Shown one piece after another: positions 32,602-40,675 of a DNA stretch of 64,000 bases. Numbering within the stretch: the first letter of the stretch is position 1; every line of letters starts with the position of its first letter. The stretch is from assembly GCA_027490725.1 (NCBI GenBank), contig JAIXXN010000037.1, positions 1 to 64,000 on the forward strand, given 5' to 3'. The notes beneath the pieces are model-generated. The model searched no databases and was not told the DNA's origin. It saw only the letters and a program-made list of their open reading frames with translations. The position numbers and the translations under genes are program-made. The stretch comes from Oxalobacteraceae bacterium (lineage in GTDB: Bacteria > Pseudomonadota > Gammaproteobacteria > Burkholderiales > Burkholderiaceae_D).

Positions 32602-32922
32602 TTAGCGCATATATTTGGCAATCGCTGCCGTCACCGCCGCATCCGGTTCCACAAACAGGAAACCAATCTTGAACTGGTCGCCACTGAAGATGCAATGACT
32701 CACTTTGCAACGGCAGGTCAGCACTTGCGGCTTACCGTCGATAAAGATCTCGTACATCATCTGCCCCATCTGCCCGGGATTAAGCTTGTGGTCAAAATTC
32801 AATGACAAGCCCTGTGCAAAAATATCAATGGTACGCCCCTGATACGCTGGCATCCCATCCATTGCCACCATGACTTTGGCACGTAAAATCTTACGCACCG
32901 GCGCTCGTTGATCTACTGTCAA
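32602..32922 (-). CDS. PilZ-domain protein
   Basis: A 106-residue single-domain protein with PilZ features: an N-terminal basic segment (RAPVRKILRAKVMV), the strand IDIFAQGLSLNF corresponding to the D/N-x-S-x-x-G region, and LTCRCKVSHCIF followed by FKIGFLFVE. The classical RxxxR motif is only partly present (RKILR), so cyclic-di-GMP binding is likely but not assured. The start is a TTG at 32922, preceded by AAGGA at the correct distance; no upstream ATG is in frame. It lies ahead of fliD on the same strand. A link to motility or surface structures is inferred. Confidence 0.75.
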   Translation of the reverse strand: MTVDQRAPVRKILRAKVMVAMDGMPAYQGRTIDIFAQGLSLNFDHKLNPGQMGQMMYEIFIDGKPQVLTCRCKVSHCIFSGDQFKIGFLFVEPDAAVTAAIAKYMR

Positions 32923-33002
32923 TTTCCCATCCTTTGTACTATTTTTGCTAAACCGATGGCAAACGCACCTTTGTCCATGACATTTGCCCTACGACCAACA
33001 GT

Positions 33003-34379
33003 CTACTGGATTTCACGCAACTTGGTGAAGGCATCATCGATACGGTCCACCGCCAGTATCGTCATGCCCTCGATGGGATGTTTGGGGGCGTTGGAACTGG
33101 GGATCATGGCCAGCGAGAAGCCCAGCTTGGCGGCCTCGCGCAAGCGCTCCTGACCACGCGGTGCCGGACGGATTTCCCCTGCCAGCCCCACTTCGCCAAA
33201 CACCACGAAGCCGCGTGGCAAGGGTTTATTGCGCATCGATGAGTTAATCGCCAGCAGCACCGCCAGATCGGCCGCCGGTTCGGTAATTTTCACCCCGCCC
33301 ACCGCATTGATAAACACGTCCTGATCGAAAGCGGCAATGCCGGCGTGGCGGTGCAGCACGGCCAGCAGCATGGCCAGCCGGTTCTGCTCCAGCCCGACCG
33401 AAAGGCGCCGCGCATTCGGCTGATGGCTGGCATCGACCAGCGCCTGAATTTCTACCAGCAGTGGCCGGGTACCTTCCTGGGTCACCATCACGCACGAGCC
33501 CGGCACCTGATTATCGTGCTGCGACAGGAATAGCGCCGAGGGATTGGAAACCCCCTTCAGCCCTTTTTCCGTCATGGCAAACACCCCCAGCTCATTGACG
33601 GCGCCGAAACGGTTCTTGATCGCCCGCACCAGCCGGAAGCTGGAATGACTATCGCCCTCGAAATACAGCACCGTGTCGACGATGTGCTCGAGCACCCGCG
33701 GGCCAGCCAGTGCCCCCTCTTTGGTCACATGGCCCACCAGAATGATGGTGATGCCGGTCTGCTTGGCCATACGGGTCAGCTGGGCGGCGCATTCGCGCAC
33801 CTGCGCCACCGAGCCCGGTGCCGAACTGAGCGCATCCGAATACACGGTCTGGATCGAGTCGATCACCGCCACTTCGGGCTTCAGATCGGCCAGCGTGCCG
33901 AGGATTTTTTCCAGCTGGATTTCCGCCTGCAGCTTCAGATCGCGCGCATCAATGGCCAGCCGCTTGGCGCGCAAGGCGATCTGCGCGCCGGACTCTTCGC
34001 CACTCACATACAGCACCCGCTTCAGGTGCGAGACATTGGCCAGCGCCTGCAGCAGCAGCGTCGATTTGCCGATGCCGGGGTCGCCGCCGATCAGCACCAC
34101 CCCGCCCGCCACCAGCCCGCCACCGAGCACCCGGTCGAACTCCTCGATGCCGGTACCAAAACGCGGCACATCGATGGCATCGATATCGGCTAGTGACAGC
34201 ACGGGCGCGGTCTGCGCCAGCGACAAGTGCTGAGGCTGCGAATAGCGGTTGTTGCCAGCTGTTTCAGGCACCGTCTCGACCATGCTATTCCATTGCTGGC
34301 AGGCGCTGCACTGCCCGGTCCATTTGCTGGCAATGGCGCCGCATTCGCTGCAGGTGAACTGGGTCTTTACCTTGGCCAT
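33003..34379 (-). CDS. radA: RadA (Sms), DNA recombination ATPase
   Basis: A 458-residue RadA protein, a RecA-like ATPase that promotes branch migration in recombination. The N-terminal zinc finger has Cys10, Cys13, Cys24 and Cys27; Walker A is GGDPGIGKST (98-107); Walker B is near PEVAVIDSIQTVY; the RadA-specific KNRFG motif lies near residue 259; the C-terminal domain is Lon-like (GGVKITEPAADLAVLLAINSS). It lies 9 bases after alr on the same strand, a common betaproteobacterial pairing. Confidence 0.97.
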   Translation of the reverse strand: MAKVKTQFTCSECGAIASKWTGQCSACQQWNSMVETVPETAGNNRYSQPQHLSLAQTAPVLSLADIDAIDVPRFGTGIEEFDRVLGGGLVAGGVVLIGGDPGIGKSTLLLQALANVSHLKRVLYVSGEESGAQIALRAKRLAIDARDLKLQAEIQLEKILGTLADLKPEVAVIDSIQTVYSDALSSAPGSVAQVRECAAQLTRMAKQTGITIILVGHVTKEGALAGPRVLEHIVDTVLYFEGDSHSSFRLVRAIKNRFGAVNELGVFAMTEKGLKGVSNPSALFLSQHDNQVPGSCVMVTQEGTRPLLVEIQALVDASHQPNARRLSVGLEQNRLAMLLAVLHRHAGIAAFDQDVFINAVGGVKITEPAADLAVLLAINSSMRNKPLPRGFVVFGEVGLAGEIRPAPRGQERLREAAKLGFSLAMIPSSNAPKHPIEGMTILAVDRIDDAFTKLREIQ

Positions 34380-34388
34380 CGTGAACCT

Positions 34389-35483
34389 TTAACCTTCCAC
34401 CACCGGCACACGCGGTGCCAGTGCGCACATCAATTCATAGCCGATGGTAGCGGCCGCCGTCGCCACCTCGTCGATCGGCATGCCGCGTCCCCACAGGGTC
34501 ACTTTGCTGCCGATCCCCGCCTGCGGCAAGCCAGTCAGATCCACCGTCAGCATATCCATCGAGACACGCCCCACCAGCCGGGTGCGCACACCATCGACCA
34601 GCACCGGGGTCCCCAGCGGCGCGTGGCGCGGATAGCCATCTGCATACCCGCAGGCCACTACACCGATGCGCATCGCGCCCTCGGCCTGGAAGCGACTGCC
34701 GTAACCAACCAGTTCGCCGTCGGCAATATCCTGCACGCCGATAATCTCGCTGCTCAGCGTCATCGCCGGCTGCAGACCGAATTCCTCGGCGCTAGCGCCG
34801 CCCGGGGTGGCGCCGTACAGCATGATACCGGGACGGATCCAGTCATTGCGCAAGGTTTTCTGGTGCAGCAGCACGCCTGCCGAGTTGGACAGGCTGCGCT
34901 GGCCGGGCAACCCGGCCGTGCCCGCTTCAAAGCGACGTACCTGTTCGGCAATCGGCAGCAGCGGGTGAGCGCTGTCGTCGGCATTGGCGAAGTGGGTCAT
35001 CATGGTGATGCTGGCCACGCAGGGCATGGCGCTCAGCCGCGCATGGGCGGCGGCAAACGCGGCGGGCATGAAGCCCAGCCGGTTCATGCCGCTATTCATT
35101 TTCAGATGCAGGTCAAATCGCACGCCGCGCGCCGCCAGCTGTTCCTGCGCCGCTTCCAGCCATGCCAGTTGCTCGTTGCAATGCACGGCAGCCTGCAGAT
35201 TGTGCTCGGCCATGGTGGCAATGTCCTGCGCGTCGAAGAAGCCTTCCAGCAGCAGAATCGGTTTGGTCCAGCCCAGTTCGCGCAAGCGCACCGCGTAATC
35301 GACTTCCACCAGCGCCAGCCCGTCAGCGTCGGCAAAGCCGCGCATGGCGCGCTCCAGCCCGTGGCCGTAGCCATTCGCCTTGAGTACGCCCCAGGCGCGC
35401 GCCCCCGGCGACTGCGCTTTGGCCAGCGCCAAATTATGTTTCAGGGAATCAACGTGAATAGTAGCGAGTATCGGCCTAGGCAT
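34389..35483 (-). CDS. alr: Alr, alanine racemase
   Basis: A 364-residue PLP-dependent alanine racemase that makes D-alanine for peptidoglycan. The PLP lysine is Lys35 in [10 protein letters not shown]; the C-terminal beta domain carries [12 protein letters not shown] and [14 protein letters not shown] at 35483 gives the normal family N-terminus ([14 protein letters not shown]); the open frame continues 41 codons upstream but that sequence is unlike the family. It is followed by radA and is divergent from lplT. Confidence 0.95.
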   Translation of the reverse strand: MPRPILATIHVDSLKHNLALAKAQSPGARAWGVLKANGYGHGLERAMRGFADADGLALVEVDYAVRLRELGWTKPILLLEGFFDAQDIATMAEHNLQAAVHCNEQLAWLEAAQEQLAARGVRFDLHLKMNSGMNRLGFMPAAFAAAHARLSAMPCVASITMMTHFANADDSAHPLLPIAEQVRRFEAGTAGLPGQRSLSNSAGVLLHQKTLRNDWIRPGIMLYGATPGGASAEEFGLQPAMTLSSEIIGVQDIADGELVGYGSRFQAEGAMRIGVVACGYADGYPRHAPLGTPVLVDGVRTRLVGRVSMDMLTVDLTGLPQAGIGSKVTLWGRGMPIDEVATAAATIGYELMCALAPRVPVVEG

Positions 35484-35611
35484 GGTCACAGAACGCAGAA
35501 TCGGAGAAGCCCGTATTTTACCGTGTGCAGCCACCTGCGCACGGTGCAATTCTTGGGGATACGAACAAAGCATGGTATAAAGCAAGCCAGATAAGTTTTC
35601 AGGCATCCGGT

Positions 35612-36874
35612 ATGAAGCGTGGTTTCTACACCATCATGGCAGCGCAGTTCTTCTCCTCCCTGGCGGATAATGCGTTGCTGTTCGTTGCGATAGACTTGCT
35701 TGTCACCATGAAGTCGCCAGCGTGGATCACCCCGCTGCTCAAACTCTCGTTTACGCTGTTTTATGTGCTGTTGGCGGCATTTGTCGGCGCATTCGCCGAT
35801 TCTATGCCCAAGGGCAAGGTCATGTTCATCTCCAATCTGATCAAGGTTGGCGGCTGTCTACTGATCTTTGCCGATGTCCACCCCCTGCTGGCCTATGCGC
35901 TGGTAGGCTTTGGCGCCGCCGTCTACTCGCCTGCCAAATACGGCATCCTCACTGAATTACTTCCCGCAGAGAAACTCGTCGCCGCCAATGGCTGGGTTGA
36001 AGGCCTGACCGTGCTGTCGATTATTTTCGGCACCGTACTCGGCGGCAAACTGGTCGGCACGCAAGTCTCCGGTTTCCTGCTGGGCTTTGATCTGCCACTG
36101 ATCGATACCGGCATCGACACCGCGCCCGAAGCGGCGCTGTGCGTGGTGGTCTTCATTTACGGTCTGGCGGCCCTGTTCAATACGCGCATTCCCGACACCG
36201 GTTGTGTGTACGGCCATCAGGAGCGCAATCCAATCCGCCTGATCAGCGATTTCGCCAACTGCTTCACCCTGCTGTGGAAAGACAAACTGGGCCAGATCTC
36301 GCTGGCAGTCACCACCCTGTTCTGGGGTGCCGCCCAAACCCTGCAATTTATCGTGCTGGAATGGGCCAGTCGCACCCTGCACCTGAGCTACGAACAGTCG
36401 ACCAGTCTGGTGGGCGTGGTAGCGATCGGTGTGGCGCTGGGCGCGGTGCTGTCGGCACGCTTTATCGTGCTGCGCAAATCGCTGGCGGTGATCCCGATGG
36501 GCATCGCCATGGGGGTGATCGTGATGAGCATGACGCTGGTGACCTCGGTAACGGTTGCGTATCCGCTGCTGATTCTGGTCGGTCTGCTAGGCGGCTTCTT
36601 CCTGGTGCCGATGAATGCCCTGCTGCAACACCGTGGACACGTGCTGATGAGCGCAGGTCACTCGATTGCAGTGCAGAATTTCAATGAAAACCTGTCGATC
36701 CTGACCATGCTGGCGGTGTATTCGCTAATGCTGCGCGCCCACCTGAATCTGGATGTCATCATCGTGATGTTTGGTCTGTTCCTTGCCGGAACCATGCTGA
36801 TCATCATGCGCAAACATCAGGCCAATCAGCGCGAGTTCGACTCGGTGGCCCTGATCGGCGAAGCCAAGCACTGA
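35612..36874 (+). CDS. lplT: LplT, lysophospholipid transporter
   Basis: A 420-residue MFS membrane protein of the LplT family, which flips lysophospholipids inward across the inner membrane for re-acylation. The N-terminus [20 protein letters not shown] is highly characteristic, as are [34 protein letters not shown] and the C-terminal [17 protein letters not shown]. Twelve hydrophobic segments are expected. ATG at 35612 fits; the frame is open upstream without protein-like content. The divergence from alr-radA is a common betaproteobacterial arrangement. No acyltransferase gene (aas) is adjacent. Confidence 0.93.
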   Translation: MKRGFYTIMAAQFFSSLADNALLFVAIDLLVTMKSPAWITPLLKLSFTLFYVLLAAFVGAFADSMPKGKVMFISNLIKVGGCLLIFADVHPLLAYALVGFGAAVYSPAKYGILTELLPAEKLVAANGWVEGLTVLSIIFGTVLGGKLVGTQVSGFLLGFDLPLIDTGIDTAPEAALCVVVFIYGLAALFNTRIPDTGCVYGHQERNPIRLISDFANCFTLLWKDKLGQISLAVTTLFWGAAQTLQFIVLEWASRTLHLSYEQSTSLVGVVAIGVALGAVLSARFIVLRKSLAVIPMGIAMGVIVMSMTLVTSVTVAYPLLILVGLLGGFFLVPMNALLQHRGHVLMSAGHSIAVQNFNENLSILTMLAVYSLMLRAHLNLDVIIVMFGLFLAGTMLIIMRKHQANQREFDSVALIGEAKH

Positions 36875-36918
36875 GGCTGAGGCTGAGTACGCAGCGCCAA
36901 GCGCTGCCGGCGCGCCGC

Positions 36919-37926
36919 TTAGACCGGCAAAGCGCCACTCTGGCGCCGTTGCTGAGCCAGCGCCGGCCACTGATCTGGCACGATAAAACCGCGCCGCTGC
37001 TCCACCATCGAGGTGCCTTGCTGCCGCAGATGCGCCACCAGCACCGGCGTCGCCGATTGTGCCTGATGATCATCCAGCGCCTGCAATAATTCCATCTTGT
37101 CGAGCACACTGGCCTGGCCAGCATCTGCCAGCGGCAGTTGCACGGGCGCCAGCCACGACAGCCGCGGCAGCATGACGAAACACTCGCCCTGCAGCGCCTC
37201 GGCTTGCGCGCGGGTAATCCAGTAGCCATGGCAATGCCCGGATGAAATGCCGGGCATTTGCGCGGCCGCCGTGGGCGGGTAGAACAACCAGCCTTTGACC
37301 AGCGCCTGTGCCGAAGTCACCGGCAGCGGCAACAGCGCCTGTGCGGCTGGATGGCTAGCCAGTGCCAGCTGCTGGGTGAAGATCTTGCGTAATTTGGCAC
37401 CCAGCGTGTCGGCCAGATTCGGCCCGATCAGGCCACTGAAATCGCCGGCCATGGCAGGGTCGAGCAGATAAAACTTGGTGGCAAATTCGATATGCTGCAA
37501 GGCGCTGCCCTGCGCATCCCTGAGCAGAAAATCAAACTCGCCCACGGTGTCATTGCGGGCGGGGCGCACCTGCAAGCCGTGGGCATGCAGGCGTCCGTGG
37601 GCAGCGAAATAGTAGGCCATCAGCTGTTCGGCATACAGTCCCAGGCGGGTGTGATGGCGATGGCCGAGTGCCTGCAACAGCGGCTCCGGCTGTGCATCCA
37701 GTGCATTCAGCCAGCCGGCCAGTTCCGGCGTCAGCGGCCCCAGCGTGGCAATCCGCCCCTGCCATTCTGTGGCCGCAGGGTCGAGTAGATCGGGAGCGTC
37801 AAGCAACCATGCCAGCGCCCGCACATGGGGCTGTAATAGATGGCCCCAGCGCCGTGCAAACCCGGCCTGATAGGCATCCGGACCAGCAGCGTCCGCGTCG
37901 GTGGCGGCGCCAGACAGGCTAGTCAC
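36919..37926 (-). CDS. DUF1853 family protein
   Basis: A 335-residue protein matching DUF1853 (PF08907), a family of unknown function with nuclease-like acidic/basic residues: GEFDFLL and HIEFATKFYLLD (about residues 130-165) recall the ExD...ExK pattern of the PD-(D/E)XK fold. This resemblance is suggestive only. The start is taken as GTG at 37926, overlapping the end of the uracil-DNA glycosylase gene by 8 bases, so translation is probably coupled; an open frame continues another 37 codons upstream. It ends the tsaB-rimI-udg operon. Confidence 0.8.
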   Translation of the reverse strand: MTSLSGAATDADAAGPDAYQAGFARRWGHLLQPHVRALAWLLDAPDLLDPAATEWQGRIATLGPLTPELAGWLNALDAQPEPLLQALGHRHHTRLGLYAEQLMAYYFAAHGRLHAHGLQVRPARNDTVGEFDFLLRDAQGSALQHIEFATKFYLLDPAMAGDFSGLIGPNLADTLGAKLRKIFTQQLALASHPAAQALLPLPVTSAQALVKGWLFYPPTAAAQMPGISSGHCHGYWITRAQAEALQGECFVMLPRLSWLAPVQLPLADAGQASVLDKMELLQALDDHQAQSATPVLVAHLRQQGTSMVEQRRGFIVPDQWPALAQQRRQSGALPV

Positions 37927-38833
37927 GTACCGACCTTGCCAGACACAGATCAGCCCAGGCCTTGGCCTTGTCTTCGGGACGTTGTAGCAGGTCTTGCGGG
38001 TGATAGGTGGCGACCACCGGCAACGCGGCAGCGCCATACGACAGCACCGCGCCCCGGGCGGCAGCGCCGAGCATCAGTCCACGGGCGGCATGCTGGCCAA
38101 AGGTCAGTGCCAGCGTGGCACCAGTCAGGGCCAGTTCGCGCTCCAGATAGGGACGGCAGGCCAGCAACTCCTCGCCGGTCGGCGCGCGATCCTGCCCCTG
38201 CTGATTAGTCGGACGACATTTAACCAGCGGCGTGACATACACGTCTGCCTCGACATCGAGGTCGATGGCCTTGAGCATATTGGCCAGTAACTGGCCAGCG
38301 TCGCCGGCCACCACTTGCCGCTCCTGCTCATCCTGATGCGATGCTGCGGCTACCAGCGCAATCGTGCGCGCCGTCGGGCTGCCGCGACCTGCAAGCGGGT
38401 GACGCCGGCTTTCGCACAAAGTACAGCGGGTGCACTGGCTGATCGCCTTACGTAAAGCTGGCCAGTCCAGCGCGGCAATCTCTTGTTCGGAGATTGGCGC
38501 TGCCGGAGCCGGTGCCGGCACGTCGTCAAACCAGGCGGTGTCGGAGTCGGCAGCACCGCCGGCATCGCCCTCGGCAACGCCCTCGGCAACGCCCTCGGAC
38601 CGGCTATCTGCTTCGGCCGGCGCTGCAGGTGCTGGCACCGCAGCAACCGTTACCACCGGCGCCTCCGCTGCCACCGTCTCATCGCGCGGCTCGGACGCCA
38701 CCATCGGCGCATCCGGCGCCCCGGCCTGCACTTCGCCTGTCGCTGGCCCAGCCGGACGCTGACGCAATTGCCACTGCACGCCCACGCCCATCTCGTCGAG
38801 GAAAATCGCCGACCGGCTATTCGTCACGTTCAT
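37919..38833 (-). CDS. Uracil-DNA glycosylase family 4-like protein with altered motif 1
   Basis: A 304-residue protein. An Ala/Pro/Glu-rich linker (about 28-115), including a 12-base tandem repeat coding GVAEGVAEG, precedes a uracil-DNA glycosylase family 4/5 domain. The four iron-sulphur cysteines are visible (Cys134, Cys137, Cys206, Cys226) and the C-terminal motif HPQ (278-280) is kept. The usual motif 1 GE(A/G)PG is replaced by AAASH (162-166), although the following GDAGQLLANML matches the family. The protein may have lost or changed activity. It overlaps rimI by 4 bases and DUF1853 by 8. Confidence 0.82.
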   Translation of the reverse strand: MNVTNSRSAIFLDEMGVGVQWQLRQRPAGPATGEVQAGAPDAPMVASEPRDETVAAEAPVVTVAAVPAPAAPAEADSRSEGVAEGVAEGDAGGAADSDTAWFDDVPAPAPAAPISEQEIAALDWPALRKAISQCTRCTLCESRRHPLAGRGSPTARTIALVAAASHQDEQERQVVAGDAGQLLANMLKAIDLDVEADVYVTPLVKCRPTNQQGQDRAPTGEELLACRPYLERELALTGATLALTFGQHAARGLMLGAAARGAVLSYGAAALPVVATYHPQDLLQRPEDKAKAWADLCLARSVRD

Positions 38834-39300
38834 AGGGCAAAGCGCATCACAAGTGCGTCCTCACGTTGCTGATTGGCGGCCGGATAATAGCCCTTGCGCC
38901 GCCCGATATGCTTGAAACCATAGCGCTCGTATATTTCCAGCGCCCGCGTATTCGATGGCCGTACTTCCAGCAGCATCGATTCCATGCCCAGTCCGCGCGC
39001 ACACGCTACCGACTGATTCAGCAACAAGCGCCCCAGCCCCTGCCCTTGCCGGCTGGCCGCAACGGCGACGTTCAGCAAATGCGCTTCATCGACCACCGCC
39101 ATCACCAGAAAATACCCCAGCAGCTCGCCATCGGGCGCGCGCAACACCCACGCCTGATAGCCACTGCGCAGCGAGTCTTCAAAATTCGCCAGACTCCACG
39201 GATGCGGATACACGCTCGCTTCGAGCGCCGCCACCTCCAGCAGATCGGCTGGCTGCATCGGCTGATACTGCAAGCGCGCCAGATCCCAGCGCGCTGTCAC
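38830..39300 (-). CDS. rimI: RimI-like protein N-terminal acetyltransferase
   Basis: A 156-residue GNAT-fold acetyltransferase. The acetyl-CoA loop is SRQGQGLGRLLL (near 84-95), followed by LEVRPSNTRALEIYERYGF, the RimI hallmark, and a C-terminal GRRKGYYP. RimI acetylates ribosomal protein S18 and other targets. Its start overlaps the tsaB stop by 4 bases and its stop overlaps the udg start, fitting a tightly coupled operon. tsaB-rimI adjacency is widespread in bacteria. Confidence 0.93.
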   Translation of the reverse strand: MTARWDLARLQYQPMQPADLLEVAALEASVYPHPWSLANFEDSLRSGYQAWVLRAPDGELLGYFLVMAVVDEAHLLNVAVAASRQGQGLGRLLLNQSVACARGLGMESMLLEVRPSNTRALEIYERYGFKHIGRRKGYYPAANQQREDALVMRFAL

Positions 39301-40058
39301 GCCTTGCCCTCGGCTGCTGCTGAAGATGCTGCTGCTGCTGCGGCAGCATCAGCAGCCTCGCCGGCTTTCACGACCGCCATCGCAGCCCGTTCGGCCTGCG
39401 TGTAGGCGATCTTGTTGCGCAGGTAGAGCGGCTGGGCATCGACCGCCGCGAGCGTATTCCCGGCTGCCAGCGCCAGCGCCGCCAGCTGGGCAATCTGTCG
39501 TGCATGCGGCATGACGGCCGCATCACCGCTGGCGCATAGCGTGCCAGCGTAAGCATCGGCATAGGCCGACAGGCCATTACCGCAAGCGAGCGGACTACCT
39601 TGCGGCTGCACGGCACCCGGCGCCGATAGCACGGGGGGCTGCACGGTAACAGGGGCCGCATCCTGGTCGAAGCGGTACTGCGCCCAGTACACCTCGCCCA
39701 TACGGGCATCGAGTACCGTCAGCACTTCACTGGCAGCATGCTGCTGGTGGCAGGCCAGTGCCATGGCATCGAGTGTTACCACTGGCACCACCGGCAGACT
39801 GGCGCCGAACGCCAGCCCTTGCGCGACGCCGCAGGCGGTGCGCACACCCGTGAACGAGCCGGGTCCGGAGCCGTAGGCGATCGCATCACAGTCGCTCAGG
39901 GCGATGCCGGCTTCGGCTAGCAGCTCCTGGATCATCGGCAACACCGATTGCGAGTGGGTACGGACGCCGGACGAGTCGCGGCTAATCACCGAGCTATCCC
40001 GCAGCAGTGCGCAGGAGGCCAGTTCGGACGAGGTTTCAATGGCAAGAATAATAGGCAT
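39297..40058 (-). CDS. tsaB: TsaB, tRNA threonylcarbamoyladenosine synthesis protein
   Basis: A 253-residue ASKHA-fold protein that partners TsaD and TsaE in making the t6A modification of tRNA. Landmarks: ILAIETSSELASCALL at the start, HSQSVLPMIQELL, and YGSGPGSFTGVRTACGVAQGLA. The C-terminus ends in an Ala-rich tail of about 20 residues encoded by GCT/GCA-like triplet runs (around 39313-39357), which looks like repeat expansion and is probably disordered. It is the first gene of the minus-strand operon. Confidence 0.94.
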   Translation of the reverse strand: MPIILAIETSSELASCALLRDSSVISRDSSGVRTHSQSVLPMIQELLAEAGIALSDCDAIAYGSGPGSFTGVRTACGVAQGLAFGASLPVVPVVTLDAMALACHQQHAASEVLTVLDARMGEVYWAQYRFDQDAAPVTVQPPVLSAPGAVQPQGSPLACGNGLSAYADAYAGTLCASGDAAVMPHARQIAQLAALALAAGNTLAAVDAQPLYLRNKIAYTQAERAAMAVVKAGEAADAAAAAAASSAAAEGKA

Positions 40059-40154
40059 CCCCTATTTTAACCTGCCGGACAGGCCGGCGCGACCCCGCTC
40101 AGGCATGTAAAATACGTCCCTTAGGCGGCTTACCGCCACAGCCAGACCCTGATC

Positions 40155-40583
40155 ATGCCTGTACTTACCCTGAATGCCGACAACCACACCCAGCTTGCCC
40201 ACGCGATTGGCGACCAGCGCTGGGTGGTGGCCTGCCTGTGCGCCGCGTGGTGCGGCACCTGTGGCAGCTACCGCGCCACCTTCGAGGAGCTGGCCGGGCG
40301 CCATCCGGACAAGCAGTTTGTCTGGATCGATATCGAAGACCACGCCGATCTGCTCGGCGATCTGGATGTTGAAAACTTCCCTACCCTGCTGATCCAGCGC
40401 GAGGAAACGGTGGCGTTTTTCGGCACCATCCTGCCCGATGCCAGCGTGGCGCAGCGTCTGATCGTCGCGCAGGCTGCGCTCGATGCGGCGGAACTGGTGG
40501 CGCAGGCCAGCAGCAGCGCAGAACGGCGCGACTGGCAGCAGAACTGCAATCTGCGCAGCATGCTGCGCAACGCTGCCGATTAG
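40155..40583 (+). CDS. Thioredoxin-like protein
   Basis: A 142-residue thioredoxin-fold protein with an active-site WCGTC (CxxC near residues 36-39), FVWIDIEDHADLLGDLDVENFPTLLI including the cis-proline, and no signal peptide, so it should be cytoplasmic. The GT dipeptide between the cysteines differs from the GP of classical thioredoxin, which usually makes the protein less reducing. It is divergent from tsaB across 96 bases. The partner is unknown. Confidence 0.83.
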   Translation: MPVLTLNADNHTQLAHAIGDQRWVVACLCAAWCGTCGSYRATFEELAGRHPDKQFVWIDIEDHADLLGDLDVENFPTLLIQREETVAFFGTILPDASVAQRLIVAQAALDAAELVAQASSSAERRDWQQNCNLRSMLRNAAD

Positions 40584-40620
40584 TAGAAAATAGTACAAGG
40601 CAGTGATGAATCGTGCCGCT

Positions 40621-40660
40621 TAGTGCAAATAAGTGCAAATAAGTGCGAATAATTGCGAAT
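40621..40660 (+). repeat. Four 10-bp tandem repeats, consensus AAGTGCRAAT
   Basis: Units are TAGTGCAAAT, AAGTGCAAAT, AAGTGCGAAT and AATTGCGAAT in strict 10-base register. Weaker TAGT/CAGT-type units in the same register extend back to 40581. They fill the 92-base gap between the thioredoxin-like gene and the stop of the IorB-like gene. Confidence 0.85.
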
Positions 40661-40675
40661 GCGTGTAGCGCCGTT

